64,000 bases of DNA from Propionivibrio dicarboxylicus (GTDB taxonomy: Bacteria; Pseudomonadota; Gammaproteobacteria; Burkholderiales; Rhodocyclaceae), in contig NZ_FNCY01000003.1 in the NCBI RefSeq assembly GCF_900099695.1, positions 186,001 through 250,000 on the forward strand. Reading direction: 5' to 3'. The number at the start of each line of letters is the position of its first letter. The stretch's first letter is position 1. The translations under genes were made by a program, and so were the position numbers. Below the pieces are notes generated by a model that was given only the letters and a program-made list of their open reading frames with translations, was not told where the DNA came from and did no database searches. This document shows positions 50,117-59,352 of the stretch, in pieces.

Positions 50117-50731
50117 CTAGAGCGCGATGATCGCCTGCACGAAACTCACCGTGTTCTTCTTGCCTTGAATGCGCACGGTGATTCGGTAATAGACCTGCGA
50201 CGAAGCCTGGAAGCGGGTCGCGCCGGCTCGCTTGGCATAACCGCCGGAACTCGCCACCGACGGTGTCTCGATGCAGTTGGCGCCGACACCGGTCATCGCC
50301 GCCGTGCCGGCACACAGGCGATGAATGAAATACGACACCGTGTTACCGCTCGCATCCTCGGCAAGCGTCACTGCGTTGGCCGCGAGGCTCGCCGCCCAGA
50401 ACTGCTCCCAGGTCTGCCCGGCAGCCGGTTGGTCGGTGGCATTGCCACCGTTCGACTTGTAACCGGCCGGACAGGTCGATACCGCGTTGCCGGTCGCGCC
50501 GCAGGTCAGGGTCAGGACGTTCGCCGTCGATAACCAGTTGAGCGCCGTTTCAACGCCGACATCGCCCGAATAGGTGGCGCTCTGGCGGAAACTGAGATTG
50601 CCGGCAACCAGCGTCGTCGTGTCGAGCGAGCGGATCATCGCGATCGCGCCAAGCGTCATGATGACCAGCATGACCAGCGTCACGATCAGCGCCATGCCGC
50701 GCTGGCGCGGCGAATTGGACCGGATCAGCAT
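50117..50731 (-). CDS. pilX: Minor pilin-like assembly protein PilX
   Basis: This 204-aa protein has an N-terminus of the PilX type: prepilin leader MLIRSNSPRQRG, then MALIVTLVMLVIMTLGAIAM. It lacks the Glu at position 5, as is usual for PilX. Two Cys in CGATGNAVSTC and two in a later pair may form disulfides. It primes pilus assembly with PilV, PilW, FimT and PilY1. It overlaps pilW by seven bases. Confidence 0.88.
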   Translation of the reverse strand: MLIRSNSPRQRGMALIVTLVMLVIMTLGAIAMIRSLDTTTLVAGNLSFRQSATYSGDVGVETALNWLSTANVLTLTCGATGNAVSTCPAGYKSNGGNATDQPAAGQTWEQFWAASLAANAVTLAEDASGNTVSYFIHRLCAGTAAMTGVGANCIETPSVASSGGYAKRAGATRFQASSQVYYRITVRIQGKKNTVSFVQAIIAL

Positions 50732-51879
50732 CCCGATTGCCCTCCCAGCCAGACGACGTTGCGCACCGGCACGATGGTCTCGAACACCTTGTAGCGGTAG
50801 CGCTGGCTCGGCACCGTGAACACCGGCCCGGCGGTCAGCGGCACGCCCGAGACATTGGCAACGACCGACGGCCACAAGGTGATCGTTGCCGGACTGACAT
50901 TGGCGCCGTCGCGAGCGATCTCGGCGCTGCGCGAGACGAGCGCCACGCGCAGCGTCGCGATCCGCGTCCAGTCGCAGGCGATCGACGGCACTGTGGCACC
51001 GGCATCGGGCGACGGACAGGTCGGCGCGGCGACGGTCAGGTGCGAGCGACAGTAGGCATCGACATGCATGTCGGGCGTCGCCGTCGTATCCCAGCCGTAC
51101 TGGGCGCGCAGGCCGACGATGTTGCTGGCGATCGGCACCCAGACGGTGGTGTCGCTGACGCGCGAGGCGTCGGCACAGTTTGTCGTCCAGAAATCGCAGA
51201 CCGTCAGGTTGCCGGAACGGATCGCATAGACGCGCATGACCATGCCACCAGCGCCGAGGTTGAAGACATTCGTCGTATTGGCGGCATAGGTCGCGCCGGT
51301 CGAGGCCTGATCGACTGTGATCGACGGATTTGCTACGGCCGTGATCTGCCCGACGGTGCAGTTTTGTCCGGCCTGGGCGACAAGGACGAAATCGCCGAGA
51401 TTGAAGCCGGTGACGTTCTTGCCAAAGGAATACGTGGTCGTCCCGCTGACCCCACTGATCGGCACGCCCTCGGGCGTGGCGATCGTATTGCCGTACATCA
51501 CGGCGATGATGTCGGAACCAGCGTCACCCGGCGGAATGCCCAGCGGATTCGTCGCGGCGCCCGCCGCCGTGCCGTCGGGAATGATCATCACCGGCATATA
51601 ACGCCGGCCGTTGAAGGAACGGCTCGACTGCAAGGTGCAGTAGAAGGCGTCGAGTGCGGCAAGACCGTAGCCGCCGAGGCGGATGTCGGTCTCGAGCGAA
51701 TACATGGCGATGGCGCCACTGCTCTGCGCCTCGGCGCTGCCGGAATTGCCCTTCTTCTGGGCGTCGTAGAACAGCGCGAACTGGGCCATCAGCAGCGCCG
51801 TGATCAGGCCGATGGTGACGCCGACCATCAACTCGACGAGCGAAACACCCTGTTGTGCAAAGCGGAAACGACGCCTCAC
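50725..51879 (-). CDS. pilW: Minor pilin PilW
   Basis: This 384-aa protein starts at GTG with GGGAG seven bases upstream. The leader (MRRRFRFAQQG) is followed by VSLVELMVGVTIGLITALLM, so Glu5 is conserved, but the first mature residue is Val instead of the common Phe. A long beta-rich head with several Cys follows. It starts 16 bp after the pilV stop and overlaps pilX. Confidence 0.88.
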   Translation of the reverse strand: MRRRFRFAQQGVSLVELMVGVTIGLITALLMAQFALFYDAQKKGNSGSAEAQSSGAIAMYSLETDIRLGGYGLAALDAFYCTLQSSRSFNGRRYMPVMIIPDGTAAGAATNPLGIPPGDAGSDIIAVMYGNTIATPEGVPISGVSGTTTYSFGKNVTGFNLGDFVLVAQAGQNCTVGQITAVANPSITVDQASTGATYAANTTNVFNLGAGGMVMRVYAIRSGNLTVCDFWTTNCADASRVSDTTVWVPIASNIVGLRAQYGWDTTATPDMHVDAYCRSHLTVAAPTCPSPDAGATVPSIACDWTRIATLRVALVSRSAEIARDGANVSPATITLWPSVVANVSGVPLTAGPVFTVPSQRYRYKVFETIVPVRNVVWLGGQSGC

Positions 51880-51895
51880 CTGAATTCTCCCTGGG

Positions 51896-52318
51896 CTATT
51901 GCAACTGAGTGATCGTCGCATGCTGGTGGAATGGCGTCCCGGCAGCGGCGCCGGGCAGTTGCCAGAAGATCGTGATCGTCACCTGGTTGTTGGCGCCAAA
52001 CACCACCGTCGGCGGTTGCGCGGCCGCATTCGGCAGGCCGCCGTTGGCCGCGGTGATGACGTCTGCCTGCCAGGCGAGGTAACGCGGACCGTTCGGCGAC
52101 GCAAAATTGGTCGCCAGGTTCGTCTTGTCCTCGGCCCACATCTGGGCGATCAGCTGATTGGTGAACATCGACGCCTCGACGCGATACTGCGCATCGGTCG
52201 TCTCCTTGATCACCACCGCCTGCAGCGCGACCAGGCCGAGGATGCCCAGCGAGAAGATCAGGATGGCGATCAGCGCCTCGATCAGCAGGAATCCGGATTC
52301 GCTCTTTTTTTGCCACAT
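51896..52318 (-). CDS. pilV: Minor pilin PilV
   Basis: This 140-aa protein has the prepilin leader MWQKKSESG and the N-terminal helix FLLIEALIAILIFSLGILGL, with Glu5. The globular part contains MWAEDKTNLATNFASPNGP, and no Cys pair is seen. AGGAG seven bases before the ATG supports this start. It is the third gene of the pilin operon. Confidence 0.87.
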   Translation of the reverse strand: MWQKKSESGFLLIEALIAILIFSLGILGLVALQAVVIKETTDAQYRVEASMFTNQLIAQMWAEDKTNLATNFASPNGPRYLAWQADVITAANGGLPNAAAQPPTVVFGANNQVTITIFWQLPGAAAGTPFHQHATITQLQ

Positions 52319-52328
52319 GCGTAGGCTC

Positions 52329-52871
52329 CTAGCACCCCTGCGGCGTGCCTGACATCGACGGCGCCGGATCGCACATCCGAATGAGGCCGCCGACGCTGAT
52401 CTCGACACGGAAACAATTGCGCGGCCCGCTGCCGGTGCAATCGACGCCGACGCTATCGACCGCCGAGAGCACGACGGGAACGCCCGGCGCCCCGGCCGCC
52501 ATGCGCCCGAGCCCGTTGAAGGCGATCGAATACGGCAGTGCCGATGCCGGCTGGGTCACCGTAATCGACGCCGAACGCGAGCCCTCGCCGCTAGGTCGCG
52601 ACTGGATCGCAGCACCCAGCGCGTCGGTGATTGCCCAACCGTTGCCGCCGTTCAGCGTCAGCGTCACCGTCGCGTTGCGCTTGATCGCCTCCGATCGCGC
52701 CAGTTGCAGGCCATGCAGCGCCGCCTCGGCGGCATTGCGTACTTCGAGCTTGAGAATCCAGTCGTTGTAGCTCGGCATGCCGACACTGACCAGAATCGCG
52801 ATCACCGCCACGGTGATCATCAATTCGACGAGCGTAAATCCGCCGCTCCCGCGCACGCTGCGAATCAGCAT
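52329..52871 (-). CDS. fimT: GspH/FimT-family minor pilin
   Basis: This 180-aa protein has the leader MLIRSVRGSGG, then FTLVELMITVAVIAILVSVGMP. The GspH/FimT domain contains AALHGLQLARSEAIKRNATVTL. The C-terminus has a Cys pair (DCTGSGPRNC) plus two more Cys. It overlaps pilE by seven bases and precedes pilV by 10. Confidence 0.88.
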   Translation of the reverse strand: MLIRSVRGSGGFTLVELMITVAVIAILVSVGMPSYNDWILKLEVRNAAEAALHGLQLARSEAIKRNATVTLTLNGGNGWAITDALGAAIQSRPSGEGSRSASITVTQPASALPYSIAFNGLGRMAAGAPGVPVVLSAVDSVGVDCTGSGPRNCFRVEISVGGLIRMCDPAPSMSGTPQGC

Positions 52872-53296
52872 GACCCGCCTTTATCGCGCACCCAGCAACT
52901 GGCGCTGCTCGTCCAACCGGACGGTACGGTCGGCGTCGACCGGGTATTGGCCTGGTCGATCTCGAAGCGGAACCCCCCGGTACCCTGGGCTGTGACGCCG
53001 TCCGCGCGCACGACGTAGCTGTCGGCGAGCAAGGTCGGACACGAATAGGTGAAGTACTGCGCGTCGTTCGGCAAGGGCGCGACCGTGCCGGCGGCGCAAG
53101 CGCCGAGATACGTGCGCTGGTCCTGATAGTACTGCTCAAGGCGCGTGCGCACTTCGGCCAGTTTCGCCCGCGGCTCCGACAGCTTGCCGCGCAACACGTA
53201 GTCCGAATAGTTCGGATAGACGATCGCCGCCAGAATCCCGATGATAACGACGACCACCATCAGCTCGATCAGTGAAAACCCCCGATTGCGTTCCAT
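52865..53296 (-). CDS. pilE: Type IV minor pilin PilE
   Basis: This 143-aa protein has a short leader (MERNRG) and FSLIELMVVVVIIGILAAIV, followed by YPNYSDYVLRGKLSEPRAKLAEVRTRLEQYYQ-type alpha-helix typical of PilE. The C-terminal disulfide loop is between CWVRDKGGSC. AGGAGG about five bases upstream fixes the start. It is the first gene of the operon, whereas in Pseudomonas pilE is last. A major-pilin role is less likely in this minor-pilin setting. Confidence 0.87.
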   Translation of the reverse strand: MERNRGFSLIELMVVVVIIGILAAIVYPNYSDYVLRGKLSEPRAKLAEVRTRLEQYYQDQRTYLGACAAGTVAPLPNDAQYFTYSCPTLLADSYVVRADGVTAQGTGGFRFEIDQANTRSTPTVPSGWTSSASCWVRDKGGSC

Positions 53297-53450
53297 AGAC
53301 CCTCCTTGACAGCTTGCATTCAAGCGCAGGGCGCGTCATTTGACCAGCCCCGGACGATCGGCGGTCGATTTTCGTCCTCAAGCGGAAACGACGCGGCCCG
53401 GCCGCCTCACCGGGCGACCGGGCCGCAATACCGGGCAAGAGCGCCGGAGG

Positions 53451-55076
53451 CTACAACCGATAGGCGCTGACGATGCGTTGCATCTCGTTGGCGAGGTGAT
53501 CGAGATCGGTCGCCACCTGGGCGCTGTGATCGGCTGCGGCGCTGCTTTCCTCCGACATCTGCGCAATCCGCTCGACCTGCTGCGCGATCGTCGTCATCGC
53601 CGACGCCTGTTCCCGGATCGCCGAGGTAATTTCCTCGACCATTTCGACCGCGCTGCGGCTGCCCTGGCCGATCTGATTGATCGCCTCGCTCGCCTTCTGG
53701 GCCGACTCGACGCCGAGGCTCACCTCAGTGACCACGCTTTCCATGCTCACCGCCGCGTCGCTGGCGCCCGAGCGCATCGACGCGATCGTCGCCGAAATTT
53801 CCTGCGTCGACGCCGCCGTGCGCTCGGCCAGCTTGCGCACCTCATCGGCGACCACGGCGAAGCCGCGGCCCTGCTCGCCGGCACGCGCCGCCTCGATCGC
53901 CGCATTGAGCGCCAGGAGATTGGTCTGATCGGCGACTTCCTTGATCACGGCGACGACATTCGAAATCTGCTGGCTGCTATCGACAAGTTCGCGAATCCGC
54001 TCGGCCGCCTGATTGACGGTCTCCGAGATATTGTTGATATCATGAACGGTCTTGCCGATGATCGTCTCGCCCGACGACGCCAGTTGGCCGGACTCGGTCG
54101 AAATGCGGTCGGCCTCGTGCGCCCGGTCACCGACGTGATTGATGCTCACCGTCATCTCCTCGACCGTCGCCGCCATATTCGACGCCGATTCGCTCTGCTG
54201 GTGCGAGGCGACCGCCACCTGCCCCGATGTCGTCGACATCTGGCTGGCGGACTGGGCCACCGTCTGCGAATGCGTCAGGATCGTCTTGAGGTTGCCCTGG
54301 AGCTTGTCGAGCAGCCGATTGAGCGCCTGCGCCGTCACGCCGATTTCATCTTCCCGCAGAATCCTGACCCGCTGCGTGAAATCGAGATTGGCTTCCACCT
54401 GCGTCACGCTGTCGCGAATCAGGCTGAGCGAACCGCGGATATTGACGAGCATGAAATAGCCCATGACGACGATGGCCGCCACGGCCGCAACGATCGAGGC
54501 AATCGACCACTTGATCGCCGATGACACGGAATCGACGACTTCGTTGGCATAGCTACCCGCCATGTTCTCGTTAAAGGCGACATGCTTGTCGAGTGCTTCG
54601 GCGGCCTCGATCGCCATCGGGCGCATCTCGTTTCTGAGCACGGCCAGCGCCGCATTCGTTTCGTTCTTGCGCGACAGCGGCAGCAATTTCTCATGGAACG
54701 CCGTCAGATAACGTGAGACTGCCTGCCGGTCAGCCTCCAGCAACTTCTTGTCCTCGTCGTTCGAGAGCATCGACTCGTACTTTTTCAGATCACCATTCAC
54801 GCTGGCGACCAGCTGTTCGATGCTTTTCTCGACCGCAGCCATGCCGGCGTCGTCGGTCGTCAATACATGCGCATAGGCGTTGACACGTATCTGCTGAAAG
54901 GAATTGCGCGCGTTGCCAAGCGTCTTGATGCTGGCAAGACTGTCGTCGCGCACCTGCGTCACGCCACGCTGTCCGTGCAAGGCCGCCGACAGGCCCACCG
55001 CCCCGACGATCAGCAGGGCAATCACCGAACAGATGATCAGGAACACGATACGCTTCGAGATGGTGATGGTTTTCAT
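53451..55076 (-). CDS. Methyl-accepting chemotaxis protein
   Basis: This 541-aa receptor has a membrane helix near the N-terminus ([19 protein letters not shown]), a four-helix-bundle-type periplasmic domain with many Lys/Asp residues (about 35-185), and a second helix ([16 protein letters not shown]). A HAMP linker and a long coiled signalling domain follow, with the hairpin [20 protein letters not shown] and [18 protein letters not shown]. No CheB/CheR-binding pentapeptide is seen at the end (IVSAYRL). The ligand is unknown. It precedes pilE and may feed pilus or flagellar control. Confidence 0.92.
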   Translation of the reverse strand: MKTITISKRIVFLIICSVIALLIVGAVGLSAALHGQRGVTQVRDDSLASIKTLGNARNSFQQIRVNAYAHVLTTDDAGMAAVEKSIEQLVASVNGDLKKYESMLSNDEDKKLLEADRQAVSRYLTAFHEKLLPLSRKNETNAALAVLRNEMRPMAIEAAEALDKHVAFNENMAGSYANEVVDSVSSAIKWSIASIVAAVAAIVVMGYFMLVNIRGSLSLIRDSVTQVEANLDFTQRVRILREDEIGVTAQALNRLLDKLQGNLKTILTHSQTVAQSASQMSTTSGQVAVASHQQSESASNMAATVEEMTVSINHVGDRAHEADRISTESGQLASSGETIIGKTVHDINNISETVNQAAERIRELVDSSQQISNVVAVIKEVADQTNLLALNAAIEAARAGEQGRGFAVVADEVRKLAERTAASTQEISATIASMRSGASDAAVSMESVVTEVSLGVESAQKASEAINQIGQGSRSAVEMVEEITSAIREQASAMTTIAQQVERIAQMSEESSAAADHSAQVATDLDHLANEMQRIVSAYRL

Positions 55077-55265
55077 GATGACGAGCCTTAGGTTGTATGT
55101 TCCGGATATACGTTCGCCGGTATTGGATCGTTCCAGAGGGAAAATGTTCAGTGCCGGAAACAATCCATGCCCCCCGAACCGGACACACCGCACCACCTCC
55201 GGCAATCCAGGGGGAACTACTCGTTTATCTTAACGGCCGAACGTCCGATTGCAAGGCGCCCGCGA

Positions 55266-56867
55266 TCAGTAGCGCAGATCGAAACTCGTTTCGTAGGTGC
55301 ACACCTGATTGCGCCCCTGGTGCTTGGCGTCGTACAAGGCCTTGTCGGCCCGCGCCAGCAAGGCGTCGATATTCTCCGCCGCGTCCTTGAAGGCGGTGAC
55401 GCCGATCGACACCGTGATTTTCAGCGGCACGCCGTGGTCGAGCGGGATTTCTCCGAACTCGATCGTCCGCCGCAGACGCTCGGCCACCTCGAAGGCCTGA
55501 ACCAGCCCGGTTCTGGGCAGCACAATGGCGAATTCCTCGCCGCCGTAACGCCCGGCGATATCCACTTCGCGGAGCAGCCCGCGGAGAATGCTGCCGAGTT
55601 GTTGCAGGGCCTGATCGCCGACCTGGTGACCATAGGTGTCGTTCACCTGCTTGAAGTAATCGATATCGAGCATCAGCACCGACAGCTGCGTGTCATAGCG
55701 CGCGGCATTCGCCAACTCGCGTTCGGTCAGGGCCATGAAATGGCGACGCGAGAACACCCCGGTCAAGGGATCGACCTGCACCAGGTGCTCGAGCTCGTGT
55801 TCAATCCGCTTCTGTTCGGTGACGTCATGGATAACGCCGAACACCGTGCGCCGACCAGGATCGAATTCGGCGTTTGACTGGATTTCCTTGATTTCGCCGG
55901 TATCGACGGCGCGTATCCTGAATTCGACATTGAAAGGATGGCCGTGCTGGACGAGCGCCGCCATCGCCGTTTCGATCGGCGCCTCGTATCCCGGAAGCAA
56001 CATCCGCCTGAACGCAGCTTCGTCAATTTCCTCCGGCGGCAGTCCGAAAATCCTCGCGGCGCCGACCGAATGCGTCATGACGCGCGTATCGGGATTGAAC
56101 TCCCAGTTGCCTGTTTTCGATGCCAATTCGGCGCGCGCCAGGCGTTCGACATTATCCCGCATCGCCATCTCGGTCTCCTGACGCCGCCGCACATCGACCA
56201 GGAGATCATGGAGCAGGCGCCGGTTGACCAGCAAGATGAAGCTGAAGGTCAGCGCGATCAGCAATGTTTGCGTGCCGACGTACATGAAAAGGTCGTAAGC
56301 GCTCGCCAGAAAGAAATTCGGCCCCGGCGGATTGAAAAAATAGAAGACGAGCCGCCCGGAAAACAGCAGCGCATAACACGCCATGACAAACGCCAGTGTC
56401 TGCGCGCCGAAACGTCGATCTGCCGGCGTCCGGAATACCAGCCACACGCACTCGATGCTCAACCAGCTGAGGAACACCGAATAATTGACGCTACGCCAGA
56501 GCAGGCTCGGTACGGCATAGGTGAAATAGGCGTGGATCAGGAGAAAGACCGCCTGCAGGGCGAGGTCGTGCCGGAACGATTGCGGGCGATCGAGATGCCG
56601 CGCCACCCCCCGCAACAGCAGCACGAACCCGGAAGTGATCAGCCAGGCGGGGATCAGGATCGACACGGTGTCGGGCAGGATGCCGCGCGCCAGGATCAAG
56701 GGAAATGCCAGCAACTGGAAAATCAGGCTGAGGAACCACTGCCCTATCGCCGCAAAACGCTCCCGGTTATTCCACCAGACGATGGCCATGACCAGCACAC
56801 AGAGCATCATGCTGATCACATTGGTCGTCAGCAGGGTTCTTAGATCGAGCAGTTGGGAAAGCGTCAT
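55266..56867 (-). CDS. Membrane PAS-GGDEF diguanylate cyclase
   Basis: This 533-aa protein has about seven membrane helices (about 10-215), a PAS domain (about 240-360, with LASKTGNWEFNPDTRV and FRIRAVDTGE), and a GGDEF domain starting near residue 372. The active-site loop RYGGEEFAIVLP is intact, and the product-inhibition site REVD lies five residues before it. It should make c-di-GMP and be feedback-inhibited. A start 26 codons upstream is possible; the chosen ATG gives a cleaner membrane N-terminus. Confidence 0.93.
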   Translation of the reverse strand: MTLSQLLDLRTLLTTNVISMMLCVLVMAIVWWNNRERFAAIGQWFLSLIFQLLAFPLILARGILPDTVSILIPAWLITSGFVLLLRGVARHLDRPQSFRHDLALQAVFLLIHAYFTYAVPSLLWRSVNYSVFLSWLSIECVWLVFRTPADRRFGAQTLAFVMACYALLFSGRLVFYFFNPPGPNFFLASAYDLFMYVGTQTLLIALTFSFILLVNRRLLHDLLVDVRRRQETEMAMRDNVERLARAELASKTGNWEFNPDTRVMTHSVGAARIFGLPPEEIDEAAFRRMLLPGYEAPIETAMAALVQHGHPFNVEFRIRAVDTGEIKEIQSNAEFDPGRRTVFGVIHDVTEQKRIEHELEHLVQVDPLTGVFSRRHFMALTERELANAARYDTQLSVLMLDIDYFKQVNDTYGHQVGDQALQQLGSILRGLLREVDIAGRYGGEEFAIVLPRTGLVQAFEVAERLRRTIEFGEIPLDHGVPLKITVSIGVTAFKDAAENIDALLARADKALYDAKHQGRNQVCTYETSFDLRY

Positions 56868-57121
56868 GCGTGGGAATACACGGGAAAGCCAAAGAAGACG
56901 ATGTTCAGGACAAGCACCGACGGCCGTCAGTAGTGGCAGGAGCAAAGGCCAAGACCGACGTCCTCGCTATTCTACGACCAGACCGCCCCCCGTCAAAACG
57001 CTCCCTTGCACACCGCCATTCTCCTTGGCCGCCTACGCGTTTGGCATCATACGGACAGCATCCTGATTCGCTTCAGGACGCCACCAGACGCTCTGGCGGC
57101 ATGACCTGAAAACACAGCAAG

Positions 57122-57571
57122 TCACTTCTGGCGCTTTGCCAGAAGCCGGTCCAATTGGTTGGCAAACGCCTGTCGATCCGCATTCGAGAGCGCCGATGGC
57201 CCTCCGGTCTCGACGCCGCTGCTGCGAAGACCGTCGAGGAAATTGCGCAGCGTCAGGCGTTCCTGAATGTTGCCGGCATCGAGCAACTCACCGCGCGGAT
57301 CGATGACCACCGCGCCCTGGGCGATGACCTGGGCAGCCAGCGGAATATCGGCGGTGATGACGATGTCTCCCGCAGCGGCCTCCTGAACGATGCGCTGATC
57401 CGCGACATCGAACCCGCCCGGCACTTGTACGGCCCTGATCCATGGAGAAGGCGGCACCCGCAGCATCTGGTTGGCCACCAGGGTGGTCGGCACCTGGGCG
57501 CGATTGGCTGCGCGAAAGAGGATTTCCTTGATGACGACCGGACACGCATCGGCATCGACCCAGATTTTCAT
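57122..57571 (-). CDS. YaiI/YqxD-family (UPF0178) protein
   Basis: This 149-aa protein starts [20 protein letters not shown] and contains [21 protein letters not shown] and VIDPRGEL. These are the family's conserved acidic PIN-like motifs, so a nuclease-type fold is likely. The function is not established. It stands after the diguanylate cyclase gene on the same strand with a 254-bp gap upstream of it. Confidence 0.9.
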   Translation of the reverse strand: MKIWVDADACPVVIKEILFRAANRAQVPTTLVANQMLRVPPSPWIRAVQVPGGFDVADQRIVQEAAAGDIVITADIPLAAQVIAQGAVVIDPRGELLDAGNIQERLTLRNFLDGLRSSGVETGGPSALSNADRQAFANQLDRLLAKRQK

Positions 57572-57640
57572 GGACGCTCGTCTCCGAGGGAATTCATGGC
57601 GTCCCGAAAACGAACAGGCGCACCGCCGTCACCGAAAAAT

Positions 57641-58258
57641 TCAAAGGACATAGCGCGCGATGGCAAGATAGTGCAGCGCGCTGCCGCCAATGACAAACAG
57701 ATGCCAGATGCCGTGCCAATGGGCGAATCTCTCGTCGTAAAGATAGAAGACAACCCCGGCGGTATAGACCACGCCACCGGCGGCGACCCAGGCGAAGCCG
57801 CTGAGGGAAAGCGCCTCGATCAGGGGAACGGTGGCAATGACGGCAAGCCAACCCATCAGCAGATAAATGACCAGCGAAAGCTTGCGCGCGCCCTTGCCCA
57901 ACCAGAACTCCTGGGCGATACCGATGATCGCCAGGATCCAGACCGCGGCGAAGAGCGACCAGCCCCACGACCCCTGCAGGCTGACGAGCGTGAAGGGCGT
58001 GTAGGTTCCGGCGATCAGCAGGTAGATCGATTGGTGATCGAGCTTGCGGAATATCTGCTTGAGGCGGCCACGCGTGCTGTGGTACAGCGTCGAAAAGCTG
58101 TAGAGCAGAACCAGCGTCGAACCATAGATTGCGAAACTGACGATTTTCCAGACATTGCCGGTCAGCGATCCGAGCACCACCAGCACAATGCTCCCCAACA
58201 GGGCCAGCATGGCACCCGCCAGATGGCTGTAGCCGTTGAACCGTTCGCCGTAGTACAT
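57641..58258 (-). CDS. Hemolysin III / YqfA-family membrane protein
   Basis: This 205-aa protein has seven membrane segments. It starts MYYGERFNGYSHLAGAML and contains the family's TLYHSTRG, LDHQSIYLLIAGTYTPF and HWHGIWHLFVIGGSALHY motifs, in which conserved His, Ser and Asp may bind zinc as in PAQR-type hydrolases. Real hemolytic action is not implied by the name. It follows infA on the same strand by 24 bp. Confidence 0.9.
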   Translation of the reverse strand: MYYGERFNGYSHLAGAMLALLGSIVLVVLGSLTGNVWKIVSFAIYGSTLVLLYSFSTLYHSTRGRLKQIFRKLDHQSIYLLIAGTYTPFTLVSLQGSWGWSLFAAVWILAIIGIAQEFWLGKGARKLSLVIYLLMGWLAVIATVPLIEALSLSGFAWVAAGGVVYTAGVVFYLYDERFAHWHGIWHLFVIGGSALHYLAIARYVL

Positions 58259-58282
58259 CGTCAGTTTCTCCCGGTCACGCTC

Positions 58283-58543
58283 CTAAAATCGGCGCCGCTG
58301 AGGCCTTGAAGCCTGAGGTCTCGACTCAAGGTGCCTGAAGTTGATTCGTCCCTTGCTGAGATCATACGGGGAAATCTCGACCGAAACCTTGTCTCCGGCG
58401 ATGATGCGGATGCTGTGCTTGCGCATCTTACCGGCAGTATAGGCAATCAGGGTATGCCCGTTCTCCAGCGTCACCAGAAAACGCGAATCCGGCATCACCT
58501 CGGCGACGACGCCCTGCATCTCGAGCAGTTCTTCCTTTGCCAT
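58283..58543 (-). CDS. infA: Translation initiation factor IF-1
   Basis: This 86-aa OB-fold protein starts [20 protein letters not shown]. It contains [26 protein letters not shown] and the tail [16 protein letters not shown], plus an extra basic end. The usual length is 72, and this copy is longer. Its place beside a cold-shock gene and away from ribosomal operons suggests it may be the accessory second IF-1 of betaproteobacteria. A hairpin terminator stands between it and csp, in its leader. Confidence 0.92.
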   Translation of the reverse strand: MAKEELLEMQGVVAEVMPDSRFLVTLENGHTLIAYTAGKMRKHSIRIIAGDKVSVEISPYDLSKGRINFRHLESRPQASRPQRRRF

Positions 58544-58566
58544 GACTATTCCATTTTCATGCGAAG

Positions 58567-58594
58567 AAAAAAGGCCTGGATGACACCAGGCCTT
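58567..58594 (-). terminator. Rho-independent terminator between csp and infA
   Basis: AAGGCCTGG (58571-58579) pairs with CCAGGCCTT (58586-58594), followed on the minus strand by six T. It ends the csp transcript and lies 24 bp before infA. Confidence 0.88.
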
Positions 58595-58638
58595 GATCGA
58601 CAGCCGGTTTTCAATCACCCGGCCGGAGTGATGCGAAA

Positions 58639-58842
58639 TCAGGCGGGAAGCACGTTGCTGGCTTGAGCGCCTTTCTGTCCCTGGGTGATGTCGAAGGTCA
58701 CCTTGTCGCCTTCCTTGAGGGTCTTGAAACCCTTGCCCTGAATCGCGGAAAAGTGAACGAACAGATCGTCACCGCCCTGGTCGGGGGTGATGAAGCCGAA
58801 GCCCTTGGAATCGTTGAACCACTTGACGGTACCTGTTGCCAT
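58639..58842 (-). CDS. Cold-shock-family protein
   Basis: This 67-aa OB-fold protein starts [23 protein letters not shown]1 (KGFGFI) and RNP2 (DLFVHFSAI) are intact, so it should bind single-stranded RNA and act as a chaperone. It has a long upstream region with no other gene, as is usual for leader-regulated csp genes. The start at 58842 has GGAG ten bases upstream. Confidence 0.95.
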   Translation of the reverse strand: MATGTVKWFNDSKGFGFITPDQGGDDLFVHFSAIQGKGFKTLKEGDKVTFDITQGQKGAQASNVLPA

Positions 58843-58997
58843 GTCTTGAATCTCCAAAAAAATAAGGGGTTAAGTCACCCGGAATGAAGCGAAAATCAAG
58901 ACGGCGAGGTAATCAGGGGAATTGCTCCGCAACACGGCGGGATGTAAAACCGACAAACGACTCTGACACTACTTGAAGAACGCAAGGCGTGACTATG

Positions 58998-59009
58998 CGC
59001 GATATCGCG
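58998..59009. repeat. 12-bp palindrome upstream of csp
   Basis: CGCGATATCGCG is perfectly self-complementary, flanked by CTAT and ATAG that extend the imperfect dyad. It lies about 155 bp before the csp ATG and may be an operator; that is a guess. Confidence 0.5.
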
Positions 59010-59119
59010 AAAGATAGCAAATCTTGCGTAAAAACAAGGCAGGACTCGTTCGGCCTTCCGGCAGGTCGATGCTCGCTGATTAGCCGGTCGGCATGCAGGT
59101 TTCACGCCTCCCGGAAAGC

Positions 59120-59146
59120 AAAAAGGCCAATCCGATGGATTGGCCT
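59120..59146 (-). terminator. Rho-independent terminator of tRNA-Thr
   Basis: AGGCCAATCC and GGATTGGCCT form a 10-bp stem with a 3-nt loop, followed on the minus strand by five T, starting 17 bp after the tRNA 3' end. Confidence 0.9.
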
Positions 59147-59162
59147 AAGTGCTTGAGTTTGT

Positions 59163-59238
59163 TGGTGCCGCTGGGCGGAATCGAACTGCCGACCTTCGCA
59201 TTACGAATGCGCTGCTCTACCGACTGAGCTACAGCGGC
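59163..59238 (-). tRNA. tRNA-Thr (anticodon CGT)
   Basis: This 76-nt cloverleaf has a 7-bp acceptor stem (GCCGCTG with CAGCGGC), D-arm GCTCAGTCGGTAGAGC, anticodon loop TTCGTAA giving CGT, T-arm with TTCGATT and an encoded CCA. The anticodon arm and variable loop match known CGT tRNA-Thr. It reads ACG codons. Confidence 0.97.
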
Positions 59239-59352
59239 GACACAAGTAACCCTGTGACTGCGAGGCGCGCATTATAGCAACGAGACCGCGGGATGCAAAG
59301 CATTTTTCTTCCGCCGCATCCTGGCTCCTGCAAATGCGCGCCGAACCCGAAT

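Larger units (their letters stand above)
58843..59162 (-). promoter_or_regulatory. 320-bp csp leader and promoter region
   Basis: This gap has no gene. It should hold the csp promoter and leader, a 12-bp palindrome at 58998-59009, and the terminator of tRNA-Thr at 59120-59146. No cold-box sequence was recognised. Confidence 0.5.

Noticed and set aside
53393..53426. A 9-bp GC stem after the chemoreceptor gene as a terminator
   Set aside because: There is no T run on the minus strand, and GC stems of this size are frequent in this DNA.
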